Shown in pieces: positions 56,607 to 64,000 of a stretch of DNA of 64,000 nt; position 1 is the first letter of the stretch; each line of letters begins with the position of its first letter. The DNA is from Burkholderiales bacterium (lineage in GTDB: Bacteria > Pseudomonadota > Gammaproteobacteria > Burkholderiales > Burkholderiaceae_C), in NCBI GenBank assembly GCA_947464185.1, contig CANHVY010000010.1:27433-91432 (forward strand). Direction: 5' to 3'. The position numbers and the translations under genes were made by a program. The notes under the pieces are model-generated. The model made no database searches and had not been told where the DNA came from. It saw nothing but the letters and a program-made list of their open reading frames with translations.

Positions 56607-58181
56607 ATGAAGAACTTCAAGTTGATGTTGGTTGCTGCCTCGGTGGCCGCCGTGCTGGCCGGGCCAGCCCAAGCCCAAACCCTGCGCTGGGCAGCCCAGA
56701 ACGACATCCTGACCCTGGACCCGCACTCGCAGAACCACGCCACCACCAACGCCATCCTCATGCACGCGTATGAGGGGCTGACCCGCTACAACGACAAGTA
56801 TCAGGTGGAGCCCGCGCTGGCCACCAAATGGACCTACATCTCACCGACCCAGGTGCGTTTCGAGTTGCGCAAGGGCGTCAAGTTCCACGACGGCACCCCC
56901 TTCACTGCCGACGACGTCGTGTTCTCTTTTGGCCGGATCCGCCAACCGCAGGGCACGATGGGCATCTATGTGACCGGCATCAACGAGATCAAGAAGATCG
57001 ACGACCACACCGTTGACTTCATCATGGCGGCGCCCAACCCCCTGCTGCTGCGCAACATCATCGACTTCCGCATCATGAGCAAATCGTGGGCAGAGAAGAA
57101 CAAGACCACGAACACGCAGGATTACAAGGCCAAGGAGGAAAACTTTGCCTCCCGCACGGTGATGGGCACTGGCGCGTACAAGATCACGGGATGGACCCCG
57201 GAACAGCGCATCACCATGACCCAGAACGCGGACTGGTGGGACAAGCACACCGGCAACGTGAAGGAAGTCATCTACACCCCCATCAAGAGCGATCCCACCC
57301 GGGTGGCGGCTTTGCTGTCGGGTGATGTGGACATGCTGACTGACCTGCCCACCCAGGACATCGCACGCCTGCGACAAGACAGCAAGCTGAAGGTGGTGGA
57401 CGGCCCCGAAGTGCGAACGATCTACCTCGCCCCTGACATGGGCAGCCCTGAGCTCAAGCACAGCAACATCAAGGGCAAGAACCCGTTCGCAGACAAGCGG
57501 GTTCGGCAAGCACTGTCCATGGCCATCGACCGGGAGGCCATCAAGCGCAACATCATGCGAGGCCTGTCCATTCCGGCAGGGTTGATGGTGGCACCCGGTG
57601 TGAACGGTCATTCGCCTGAACTCGATACCCCCATCAAGACGGACGTCGAGGGCGCAAAGAAGCTCCTGGCAGATGCTGGCTACCCGAATGGGCTCGAAGT
57701 GCGCTTGAACTGCCCGAACAACCGCTACGTCAATGACGAGGAAATCTGCCAGGCGGTGGTGGCCATGTGGGCCCGAGTGGGCGTCAAAGCTACCCTGGCC
57801 GCGGAAAACATGGCCACCTTCATCCAGAAGGTGCAGAACTTCGACTCCTCGATCTACCTGCTCGGATGGGGTGTCGCCACCTATGACGCCCAGTACTCGC
57901 TGCAGTCTCTGATCCGCACCCGCACCACCGGTGCGGACGGCAATTTCAACTTCAGCAAGATCAGCGACGCGACGGTGGATCGGCTCGTGGATGCCATGAA
58001 GACCGAAACCGACACGGCCAAGCGAAACGGCATGATCCGGGAAGCCCTGGTGCGAACCAAGGAAGAAGTGCTGACCATCCCGCTGCACCACCAAATGCGC
58101 CCCTGGGCCATGAAGGCCGGCGTGACGACCCTTCACCGTTCGGACGACCGGCCGGAAGCGCGGTTTACCTCCATCCGATAA
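56607..58181 (+). CDS. ABC transporter periplasmic solute-binding protein, family 5 (peptide/nickel type)
   Basis: 524 residues. Sec signal peptide MKNFKLMLVAASVAAVLAG, cleaved near AQAQ. SBP_bac_5 fold: TLRWAAQNDILTLDPHSQN, VRFELRKGVKFHDGTPFTAD (family signature), MGTGAYKITGWTPEQRITM and NPFADKRVRQALSMAIDREA. Binds peptides, glutathione or other solutes; ligand unknown. GGAG lies seven bases before the ATG. No permease or ATPase genes flank it, and a terminator follows, so it is a monocistronic orphan. Confidence 0.93.
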   Translation: MKNFKLMLVAASVAAVLAGPAQAQTLRWAAQNDILTLDPHSQNHATTNAILMHAYEGLTRYNDKYQVEPALATKWTYISPTQVRFELRKGVKFHDGTPFTADDVVFSFGRIRQPQGTMGIYVTGINEIKKIDDHTVDFIMAAPNPLLLRNIIDFRIMSKSWAEKNKTTNTQDYKAKEENFASRTVMGTGAYKITGWTPEQRITMTQNADWWDKHTGNVKEVIYTPIKSDPTRVAALLSGDVDMLTDLPTQDIARLRQDSKLKVVDGPEVRTIYLAPDMGSPELKHSNIKGKNPFADKRVRQALSMAIDREAIKRNIMRGLSIPAGLMVAPGVNGHSPELDTPIKTDVEGAKKLLADAGYPNGLEVRLNCPNNRYVNDEEICQAVVAMWARVGVKATLAAENMATFIQKVQNFDSSIYLLGWGVATYDAQYSLQSLIRTRTTGADGNFNFSKISDATVDRLVDAMKTETDTAKRNGMIREALVRTKEEVLTIPLHHQMRPWAMKAGVTTLHRSDDRPEARFTSIR

Positions 58182-58235
58182 AGCGGTCGGCGGCCGGCCG
58201 CGTGGTCCGGCCACCGCTCATCTGTGAACTCTTGG

Positions 58236-58264
58236 ACGGGGCCTGCATGTGAGGCCCCGTTTTA
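58236..58264 (+). terminator. Intrinsic terminator after the solute-binding protein gene
   Basis: ACGGGGCC / GGCCCCGT stem (58236-58243 with 58253-58260), nine-base loop, then TTTTA. Ends the monocistronic unit. Confidence 0.85.
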
Positions 58265-58326
58265 TTGGGGCTCGGGAAGTTGGAGGCGGTCAATGAGACC
58301 GGCGCACCCCTCGCTCGCGCCGTATC

Positions 58327-60102
58327 TCAGAAAGCATCCAGCGGCATATCGGTGACGGCCGCAGCGCCATCGACGATGCTGTCGCGCCAAGCCAGTGTGC
58401 GTGGCAGCAGGTGATCGGCATAGAACCGGCTGGTGGTGATCTTGGCCTGCATGAACGCGGGGTCTTCACCGTCCGCGAGACGGTCCTCGGCTGCCATCAA
58501 GGCGCGTCCCATCTGCCAGCCTGCCACCAACGTACCCGCCATCATGAGATAGGGCACGCTCCCGGCGTACACCGCGTTAGGGTCGGAGCGGTGGCGTTCG
58601 ACCATGAAGGTCACCACATCCAGGAACGCTGCGCGGGCCGCTGCAAGGCGACGGGCCATGGCGTGGCCTTGCGGGCTGGGCCGTTCGATCAGGGCGGACT
58701 CCGTGTCTGCCACACGCTGGGCCAGGGCGCGGGCCAACTCGCCTGCGTCGCGCGCCGTCTTTCGGCCCACCAGGTCATTGGCCTGGATGGCCGTGGTGCC
58801 TTCGTAGATGCTGAGGATCTTGGCGTCCCGCAGGTACTGGGCAGCGCCCGTTTCCTCGATGAAGCCCATGCCGCCGTGCACCTGGACGCCCAGGCTCGCC
58901 ACTTCCAGGCTCATCTCGGTGGACAGACCCTTCACCAAGGGCACCAGGAACTCGTAGAACGCCTGGTTCTCGCGTCGCACCGCCTCGTCCGGATGGGCAT
59001 GGGCGGCGTCGAAAGCGCCGGCAGCCACCAGCGCCATGGCACGGCAGCCTTCGGTGTGCGCCCGCATGGTCATCAGCATGCGGCGTACATCCGGGTGGTG
59101 GATGATGGCTGCCGCCGCATGCGCTGACCCATCGACGGGCCGACTCTGCACGCGGTCACGCGCGTATTGAACGGCCTTCTGGTAAGCCCGCTCGGCCACC
59201 GCAATGCCCTGCACGCCCACGCCAAAGCGCGCCGCATTCATCATCACGAACATGTACTCGAGGCCGCGGTTTTCCTGGCCGATGAGGTAGCCGACCGCGC
59301 CGCCCGCATCGCCGTACTGCAACACCGCCGTGGGACTGGCCTTGATGCCCAGCTTGTGCTCGATGCTCACGCACCGTACGTCATTGCGCGTGCCGTCCTC
59401 CAGGATCTTGGGGCAGATGAACAGCGAAATGCCCTTCACGCCTTCCGGCGCACCTGCCACCCGGGCCAGCACCAGGTGGACGATGTTGTCCGCCATGTCG
59501 TGCTCGCCATAGGTGATGTAGATCTTGGTGCCAAACAGACGGAAAGTGCCATCGGGCTGCGGTTCAGCTCGGGTACGCACCAGTGACAGGTCACTGCCGG
59601 CCTGAGGCTCCGTCAGGTTCATCGTGCCCGTCCAGCGCCCTTCGATCATGGGCGGAATGTAGGTTTGCTGCTGCTGCGGGCTTCCTGCGGTCAGCAAGGC
59701 CTCGATGGCGCCATCGGTCAACAGCGGGCACAGGGCGAAACTCATGTTGGCGCTTTGCACCATCTCGCCGCAGGCGGCATGGATCAACTTGGGCAGGCCT
59801 TGACCACCAAAAGCCTCAGGGTGCTGCAACCCCTGCCACCCGCCTTCGGCAAACTGCTTGAAGGCTTGCTTGAAGCCAGGGGTGGTCTGCACCTCACCGT
59901 CGTGGAACGACGAAGGGTTTCGGTCACCTTCCCAGTTCAGGGGCGCCACCACTTCCTCATTGAAGCGCGCGCACTCCTCCAGCACCGCAGCGGCAGTGTC
60001 GGGCCCGGCATCCGCATTGCCCGGGAGAGCCGCCACAGCCTCCAGGCCCGCCAGTTCCTTCATCACGAAGAGCATGTCCTTCAGGGGTGCGCGATAAGTC
60101 AT
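58327..60102 (-). CDS. Acyl-CoA dehydrogenase, long form with extra C-terminal domain
   Basis: 591 residues. Acyl-CoA dehydrogenase with a ~150-residue C-terminal extension (~450-591), the architecture shared by DmdC-type 3-methylmercaptopropionyl-CoA dehydrogenases and several FadE-like enzymes. Landmarks: MTYRAPLKDMLFVMKELAG, MNLTEPQAGSDLSLVRTRAE, SLGVQVHGGMGFIEETGAAQ and DAKILSIYEGTTAIQANDLV. It transfers electrons to ETF, whose genes lie immediately upstream on the same strand. Substrate is uncertain; DmdC-like annotation is common in Burkholderiales without DMSP metabolism. Confidence 0.9.
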   Translation of the reverse strand: MTYRAPLKDMLFVMKELAGLEAVAALPGNADAGPDTAAAVLEECARFNEEVVAPLNWEGDRNPSSFHDGEVQTTPGFKQAFKQFAEGGWQGLQHPEAFGGQGLPKLIHAACGEMVQSANMSFALCPLLTDGAIEALLTAGSPQQQQTYIPPMIEGRWTGTMNLTEPQAGSDLSLVRTRAEPQPDGTFRLFGTKIYITYGEHDMADNIVHLVLARVAGAPEGVKGISLFICPKILEDGTRNDVRCVSIEHKLGIKASPTAVLQYGDAGGAVGYLIGQENRGLEYMFVMMNAARFGVGVQGIAVAERAYQKAVQYARDRVQSRPVDGSAHAAAAIIHHPDVRRMLMTMRAHTEGCRAMALVAAGAFDAAHAHPDEAVRRENQAFYEFLVPLVKGLSTEMSLEVASLGVQVHGGMGFIEETGAAQYLRDAKILSIYEGTTAIQANDLVGRKTARDAGELARALAQRVADTESALIERPSPQGHAMARRLAAARAAFLDVVTFMVERHRSDPNAVYAGSVPYLMMAGTLVAGWQMGRALMAAEDRLADGEDPAFMQAKITTSRFYADHLLPRTLAWRDSIVDGAAAVTDMPLDAF

Positions 60103-60124
60103 TTCAAGGCTCCGGATGCAACAA

Positions 60125-60143
60125 GGGCGCCCCTTGGGCGCCC
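60125..60143 (-). terminator. Hairpin between etfA and the acyl-CoA dehydrogenase gene
   Basis: GGGCGCCC, three-base loop AAG, GGGCGCCC on the minus strand, followed by TTGTTGC. Eight GC-rich pairs but a poor T-tract, so it may be a partial terminator lowering expression of the downstream gene. Confidence 0.5.
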
Positions 60144-60161
60144 TCGAGGGGTTTCAATGAT

Positions 60162-61094
60162 TCAAAGGGCGTTGACCAGCTCAGGTACCGCAGCGAAGAG
60201 ATCAGCCTCCAGCCCGTAGTCAGCCACGCTGAAGATCGGGGCCTCGGGATCTTTGTTGATGGCCACGATGACCTTGGAGTCCTTCATGCCGGCCAGGTGC
60301 TGGATGGCGCCGCTGATACCGCAAGCAACGTAGAGTTGCGGGGCCACGATCTTTCCGGTCTGACCGACTTGCCAGTCGTTGGGGGCGTAGCCCGCATCCA
60401 CCGCAGCGCGGCTGGCCCCGAGGGCGGCCCCCAGCTTGTCGGCCAGCGGCGTCAGCACTTCAGCGAACTTGTCGTTGCTGCCCAGAGCCCGGCCACCCGA
60501 CACGATGATCTTCGCGGAGGTCAGCTCTGGACGGTCAAGCTTGGCAATCTCAGAACCAAGGTAGACGGACTTGCCCTCATCCACTGCCACTTCAAGGCTC
60601 TGCACGGCCGCAGAACCACCGGATGGGGCCGCCGCGTCGAAGCCCGTGGTCCGCACCGTGATCACCTTGACCGCATCGGTGCTCTGCACTGTGGCGATTG
60701 CATTGCCCGCATAGATGGGGCGCTCGAAGGTGTCGGCCGAGATGACCTTTGTCGCATCGCTGATCTGGGCAACATCCAGCAAGGCAGCCACCCGAGGCGC
60801 CGTGTTCTTGCCACTGGCCGTGGCCGGAAAAAGGATGTGAGTGTAGGAAGACGCCACCGCCAGCACTTGGGCTGCCAGGTTCTCTGCCAAGCCGTGGGCC
60901 AAGGAAGCGCCGTCGGCATGCAGCACCTTGGAAACCCCCGCGATCGCCGCCGCAGCTTGCGCGGCGCCTCCGGCACCAGCACCCGCCACCATGACGTGAA
61001 CCTCGCCGCCGCACTGGAGCGCAGCCGTCACGGTATTGAGCGTAGCGGCCTTCAGGGAAACGTTGTCGTGTTCGGCAATGACCAGGGCTGCCAT
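60162..61094 (-). CDS. etfA: Electron transfer flavoprotein alpha subunit
   Basis: 310 residues. N-terminal domain [20 protein letters not shown], and the C-terminal FAD domain with [29 protein letters not shown] and [19 protein letters not shown], the ETF-alpha signature. Carries electrons from acyl-CoA dehydrogenases to ETF-ubiquinone oxidoreductase. Its ATG shares one base with the etfB stop (TGATG), so translation is coupled. Confidence 0.97.
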   Translation of the reverse strand: MAALVIAEHDNVSLKAATLNTVTAALQCGGEVHVMVAGAGAGGAAQAAAAIAGVSKVLHADGASLAHGLAENLAAQVLAVASSYTHILFPATASGKNTAPRVAALLDVAQISDATKVISADTFERPIYAGNAIATVQSTDAVKVITVRTTGFDAAAPSGGSAAVQSLEVAVDEGKSVYLGSEIAKLDRPELTSAKIIVSGGRALGSNDKFAEVLTPLADKLGAALGASRAAVDAGYAPNDWQVGQTGKIVAPQLYVACGISGAIQHLAGMKDSKVIVAINKDPEAPIFSVADYGLEADLFAAVPELVNAL

Positions 61095-61843
61095 CAGACC
61101 ACCTTTGCTTCGTTCTTGAGTTTGTCCACCAGAGCGGCCACGTCAGGCACCTTGACCCCGGCGCCGCGCTTGGGAGGCTCGCTTACCTTCAGCGTCTTGA
61201 TGCGAGGCGTGACATCCACTCCGAGGTCCGAGGGCTTGAACACATCCAACGGCTTCTTCTTGGCCTTCATGATGTTGGGCAAGGTCACGTAGCGCGGCTC
61301 GTTCAGGCGCAAGTCGGTCGTGACCACAGCAGGCAAGGTCAGCGAGACCGTCTCCAGGCCGCCGTCCACCTCACGGGTCACCTGCGCCTTGCCTTCCACA
61401 ACTTCCAGCTTGCTGGCGAAAGTGGCCTGGGGCAAGCCCGCAAGGGCCGCGAGCATCTGACCCGTCTGATTGCAGTCATCATCAATGGCTTGCTTGCCCA
61501 GGATGACGAGGGCGGGTTGCTCCTTGTCGACGATGGCCTTGAGCAACTTGGCCACTGCCAGCGGTTGCAGTTCGTCAGCGCACTCCACCAGGATGGAACG
61601 GTCTGCGCCAATGGCCATCGCGGTACGCAAGGTTTCCTGACATTGGGCCACGCCGCATGACACTGCAATCACCTCGGTGGCGACACCCTTTTCCTTCAAC
61701 CGCACGGCTTCTTCCACGGCGATTTCGTCAAACGGGTTCATGCTCATCTTGACGTTGGCGATGTCCACGCCCGTACCGTCACTCTTGACCCGTACCTTGA
61801 CGTTGTAATCGACCACCCGCTTGACGGGGACCAGCACCTTCAT
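61094..61843 (-). CDS. etfB: Electron transfer flavoprotein beta subunit
   Basis: 249 residues starting [23 protein letters not shown]-binding ETF subunit with [38 protein letters not shown] and [21 protein letters not shown] (ETF-beta signature region). First gene of etfB-etfA-acyl-CoA dehydrogenase. AGGAG is present ~8 bases upstream. A -10-like TAGAAT lies about 40 bases before the start. Confidence 0.97.
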   Translation of the reverse strand: MKVLVPVKRVVDYNVKVRVKSDGTGVDIANVKMSMNPFDEIAVEEAVRLKEKGVATEVIAVSCGVAQCQETLRTAMAIGADRSILVECADELQPLAVAKLLKAIVDKEQPALVILGKQAIDDDCNQTGQMLAALAGLPQATFASKLEVVEGKAQVTREVDGGLETVSLTLPAVVTTDLRLNEPRYVTLPNIMKAKKKPLDVFKPSDLGVDVTPRIKTLKVSEPPKRGAGVKVPDVAALVDKLKNEAKVV

Positions 61844-61924
61844 GTCGCCTTGCTCCTGGGGAACTGTGATGAAACGATCAACCCGTCATTCTAGGGCTGA
61901 GACATGCCACGTGACGTGCCGGCA

Positions 61925-62015
61925 TGGTGCCCGGGACGGGACTCGAACCCGTACACGCCGATGAAAGCGTGGCGGATTTTAAGTCCGCTGCGTCTACCGA
62001 TTTCGCCACCCGGGC
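61925..62015 (-). tRNA. tRNA-Leu (UAA)
   Basis: Complete class II tRNA. Acceptor GCCCGGG pairs with CCCGGGC, discriminator A and encoded CCA. Anticodon loop CTTAAAA gives anticodon TAA; long variable arm CACGCTTTCATCGGCGTG; T arm GGGTTCGAGTCCC. Coordinates include CCA. Confidence 0.95.
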
Positions 62016-62023
62016 CAGATTGC

Positions 62024-62029
62024 ATTATC
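62024..62029 (-). promoter_or_regulatory. -10 box GATAAT of tRNA-Leu
   Basis: GATAAT (part of TAGATAAT) ends eight bases before the mature 5' end of tRNA-Leu, so the tRNA may be transcribed from its own start with almost no leader. The -35 is weak. Confidence 0.4.
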
Positions 62030-62173
62030 TAGCTGCCAGTCGCACAAGTAGATTTGGGAAAGCCGCATCTCAGAGCCAGACGGCATTCAAGCACGGGGCT
62101 TCCGCACGCCTTCGGGCCCGGCTGGCCCATGAAGGTGGACTGGTTGACAAGAAGCCATCGCAGCCCTGAACGA

Positions 62174-62198
62174 CCAAGCCCGGCGGGGCCGGGCTTGG
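62174..62198. terminator. Perfect 11-bp inverted repeat between the tRNA-Cys fragment and tRNA-Leu
   Basis: CCAAGCCCGGC, three bases and GCCGGGCTTGG. Very stable hairpin on both strands. On the minus strand it follows the tRNA-Cys 3' end by ~10 bases and is followed by TCGTTC, a poor T-tract. A terminator for the tRNA-Cys transcript is the likeliest role, a repeat element is the alternative. Confidence 0.5.
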
Positions 62199-62208
62199 TT
62201 GAGAGTGC

Positions 62209-62256
62209 TGGAGGCGCGGCCCGGAGTCGAACCGGGCTAGACGGATTTGCAATCCG
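62209..62256 (-). pseudogene. 3' part of tRNA-Cys (GCA): candidate attachment site
   Basis: From the anticodon stem to CCA this is a good tRNA-Cys: CGGATTGCAAATCCG anticodon arm, T arm CCCGGTTCGACTCCGGG and 3' acceptor CGCGCC-T-CCA. The 5' half is absent: upstream bases do not provide GGCGCG, no D arm fits, and the first anticodon-stem pair is a T-T mismatch at 62257. This is the pattern left by an integrase that recombines within a tRNA gene. The intact tRNA-Cys should lie at the other end of the element, outside the window. Confidence 0.75.
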
Positions 62257-62288
62257 ACTACGTGAGCGTTTGCCTCTATTCGGTCTTG

Positions 62289-62317
62289 TTGATAGACTCG
62301 CGTCAAGTCAATATAAA
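62289..62317 (+). promoter_or_regulatory. Strong sigma-70 promoter for the integrase
   Basis: TTGATA (62289-62294), a 17-base spacer and TATAAA (62312-62317), five of six matches in each hexamer and ideal spacing. It lies in the AT-rich segment between the attachment remnant and the integrase and would give a ~95-base leader. Confidence 0.7.
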
Positions 62318-62418
62318 TCAACAGCTTATGACGCATTTTCAGCTCCTGAGTGTTGATCTAAATTGGCCCGTATGTGGTCACCTTGGCTACATGGCGGCTA
62401 CATGAACTAGGCGGAATC

Positions 62419-63858
62419 ATGGCGCAGACATCGACAGACACCCTCCAGCCCCGGCGTTTCACCTTCACCAGGAAGACTGTCGACACGGCCCCATGCGAGC
62501 CGGGCAAGTCGCAGACGATCTACTGGGACGCCGATCAACCGGGCCTTGGCCTGCGCGTCACCGCCAATGGCGCCCGCGCCTTCATCTTCGAGGCCAAGCT
62601 CGGCCGCGAAACCATCCGCATGACGATTGGGCCTGCGTCCATGCAGATCCGCGCAGCGAAGGACAAGCGTGGGGTTCCTGTAGTGACCGGCGCAGACACA
62701 CAGGCTGCGGCATGGGCTGCGCTGGTGGCTCAGGGCCGCGACCCTCGAGCGGTGAAGGCCGAGGCCACCGCCGCCGATCAGGCCCTGCGCGAGGACGCAC
62801 GCCGGCAGACAGTCACCGCACGCGAGGCATGGGACGCCTACCTGTTGGATCGTCGGCCGAAGTGGGGCGACCGGCACTACGAAGACCACGTCATCAAGGG
62901 CGAGCCCGGCGGCACATTGGGCAAGCGCGGCAAGCCGCTGCAGCAGGGAGTTTTGGCCCCCCTGCTGGCTAAGCCTCTACACGAGCTTGACGCCGCCGCC
63001 GTCGAGGCCTGGACCGCACACGAGGCCAAGACCCGCCCGACAGTGGCCCGTCTTGCATGGCGCCTGCTGAAAGCGTTTCTCGGCTGGTGCGCGGAGCAAC
63101 CCACCTACTCTGCAGCAGTAGCCGTCAAGAACCCCGCGAAATCGAAGAAGGCCCGGGAGAACTTGGGCAAGCCGGGCATCAAGTCCGACTCGCTGCAACG
63201 CGAGCAACTGCCGGCATGGTTCAAGGCGGTGCGCGGCATACATAACCCGGTGGTGGCCGCCTATCTGCAAACCGTTCTGCTGACTGGCGCCCGGCCGGGC
63301 GAAGTGCTGGCGATGCAGTGGGCTGACCTCAACACGCAATGGAAGGGCCTGACCATCCGCGACAAGGTGGAAGGAGAGCGCACCATCCCCCTGACGCCCT
63401 ATGTGGCGCAACTGCTGGGCGCCCTGCCCCGCCGCAATGAATGGGTCTTCAGTAGCGCCACCGTGCGGAGTCACAACCCAAAGAACGTGCGGCGCCGTGC
63501 CGCCTACTACTCAGCCAAAGGGATGGAACAGCCGGAGCGCGAGCCCTCCCCCATCGTCGCAGCGCCAAACGAGCTTCACTCCACGGCCTGCAAGGTTGCT
63601 GGGCTTGATGGCCTGACACTGCACGGCCTGCGCCGGTCCTTCAAGAGCCTGACTGAGTGGCTGGACATTCCGGCCGGCGTGGTGGCGCAATTGATGGGAC
63701 ACAAGCCGAGCGCCACAGCCGAACGTCACTACACGGTGCGCCCGCTGGATCTGCTGCGGGTGCATCATGAGCGCATCGAAGCCTGGATTCTCAAGGAGGC
63801 AGGCGTTTCCTTCGAACCGGCCGCCGCGCCCACGCCCATCCGCCTTGTTGCGGGATAA
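62419..63858 (+). CDS. int: Tyrosine recombinase (integrase)
   Basis: 479 residues from the ATG at 62419 (MAQTSTDTLQPRRFTFTRKT); the frame is open from 62374. N-terminal arm-binding-like domain (~30-120; YWDADQPGLGLRVTANGARA), a SAM-like core-binding domain (~130-240) and a C-terminal catalytic domain with the Arg in LLTGARPGEVLAMQW (~293), H-x-x-R in LHGLRRSFKSL (~402-405), His in LMGHKPS and the nucleophile Tyr in ERHYTVRPL (~437). All catalytic residues are present, so it is probably active. Adjacent to the tRNA-Cys remnant, which it presumably targets. Confidence 0.92.
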   Translation: MAQTSTDTLQPRRFTFTRKTVDTAPCEPGKSQTIYWDADQPGLGLRVTANGARAFIFEAKLGRETIRMTIGPASMQIRAAKDKRGVPVVTGADTQAAAWAALVAQGRDPRAVKAEATAADQALREDARRQTVTAREAWDAYLLDRRPKWGDRHYEDHVIKGEPGGTLGKRGKPLQQGVLAPLLAKPLHELDAAAVEAWTAHEAKTRPTVARLAWRLLKAFLGWCAEQPTYSAAVAVKNPAKSKKARENLGKPGIKSDSLQREQLPAWFKAVRGIHNPVVAAYLQTVLLTGARPGEVLAMQWADLNTQWKGLTIRDKVEGERTIPLTPYVAQLLGALPRRNEWVFSSATVRSHNPKNVRRRAAYYSAKGMEQPEREPSPIVAAPNELHSTACKVAGLDGLTLHGLRRSFKSLTEWLDIPAGVVAQLMGHKPSATAERHYTVRPLDLLRVHHERIEAWILKEAGVSFEPAAAPTPIRLVAG

Positions 63859-63877
63859 CCCTTAGTGTTGGTGCGTA

Positions 63878-64000
63878 TTTCGGCCCATCGTGACCGCCGA
63901 TTTCGGGATCGTGACCGCACATTTCGGCTGATGATGACCGCGCATTTCGGCTGATCGTGACCGACCGTTTCGGCATCGTGACCGGTCGTTTCGGCGATCG
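63878..64000. repeat. Tandem array of 21-23 bp repeats, continuing past the window
   Basis: Units begin TTTCGG and contain ATCGTGACCG: 63878-63900 (23), 63901-63921 (21), 63922-63944 (23, with a GATGACCG variant), 63945-63967 (23), 63968-63988 (21) and 63989 onward (cut). The two-base length changes fall in the same place after TTTCGG. No unique spacers, so not CRISPR. The pattern resembles the multiple terminal repeats of IS21-type elements that bind transposase; iterons or integrase arm sites are alternatives. Confidence 0.7.

Larger units (their letters stand above)
62209..64000 (+). mobile_element. Left end of an integrated element (island or ICE), partial
   Basis: Defined by a truncated tRNA-Cys as attachment-site remnant, an adjacent tyrosine integrase reading away from the junction, AT-rich DNA at 62284-62418 unlike the flanking chromosome, and a repeat array running off the window. 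Cargo is not visible, so element type cannot be told. Confidence 0.7.

Noticed and set aside
58327..60102. DMSP demethylation pathway (DmdC-like dehydrogenase with acuI/prpE)
   Set aside because: The genes are 38 kb apart, dmdA, dmdB and dmdD are not seen, and DmdC-like dehydrogenases are widespread in Burkholderiales beta-oxidation.
62209..62275. Intact tRNA-Cys
   Set aside because: The 5' acceptor strand and D arm are missing. GAGGC at 62275-62271 can pair with GCCTC, but only ~19 bases precede the anticodon stem, too few for a D arm.
63878..64000. CRISPR array
   Set aside because: Repeats are directly adjacent with only 2-bp length changes and no unique spacers; no cas genes in the window.

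Overview
The window is a GC-rich chromosomal segment of a betaproteobacterium, most likely order Burkholderiales. The evidence is gene content and order: aminotransferase-hom-thrC-moeA-moaD-moaE, dnaX-ybaB-recR, trxA-rho-rpmE, rluD divergent from bamD, odhA-odhB-lpdA-zapE and etfB-etfA-acyl-CoA dehydrogenase. High GC at third codon positions produces many long antisense open frames, which are ignored here. No database search was possible, so family names rest on motifs and remembered family sequences.

Layout. 1-2257: clpB (minus, cut by the window edge) with a heat-shock-type promoter. 2362-2895: small unknown protein. 2962-7656: four minus-strand catabolic genes (acyl-CoA ligase, acyl-CoA dehydrogenase, alpha/beta hydrolase, NicX-like Fe(II) ring-cleavage dioxygenase) lying between clpB and a conserved molybdopterin/threonine block (moaE, moaD, moeA, thrC, hom, alanine-type aminotransferase; 7673-13870). 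13928-16884: Mth938-like protein, Bcp peroxiredoxin and a PIN-PhoH ATPase. 16913-20993: exported LigE-type DNA ligase, propionyl-CoA synthetase and an acrylyl-CoA reductase-like enzyme. 21107-23018: NlpC/P60 peptidase and moaA. 23052-28825: RND efflux pump with adaptor and a DUF3422 membrane protein. 28920-32744: rnhA, a SAM methyltransferase, gloB and mltD. 32791-35878: MAPEG protein, recR, ybaB and dnaX. 35950-39663: PurM-like paralogue, trxA, rho and rpmE2. 39749-46908: GT-C-like membrane protein, glmM, ftsH, rluD and bamD. 46965-55851: DinG/YoaA helicase, zapE and the 2-oxoglutarate dehydrogenase genes with a structured leader. 56201-61843: Cys-cluster protein, orphan ABC substrate-binding protein, acyl-CoA dehydrogenase and etfAB.

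The right end is different. After an intact tRNA-Leu(UAA) there is only the 3' part of a tRNA-Cys(GCA), then an AT-rich segment with a near-consensus sigma-70 promoter, a tyrosine integrase, and a tandem array of about 21-23 bp repeats that runs off the window. This looks like the left junction of an element integrated in tRNA-Cys; its cargo is not visible.

Most of the window is housekeeping. The points worth following are the NicX/hydrolase/acyl-CoA cluster, the tRNA-Cys junction and its repeat array, a T6 tract in dnaX whose slippage would give an immediate stop at the end of domain III, -10 boxes six bases from start codons (possible leaderless mRNAs), the overlapping divergent starts of gloB and its neighbour, the structured odhA leader, and the PurM paralogue with changed signature motifs.
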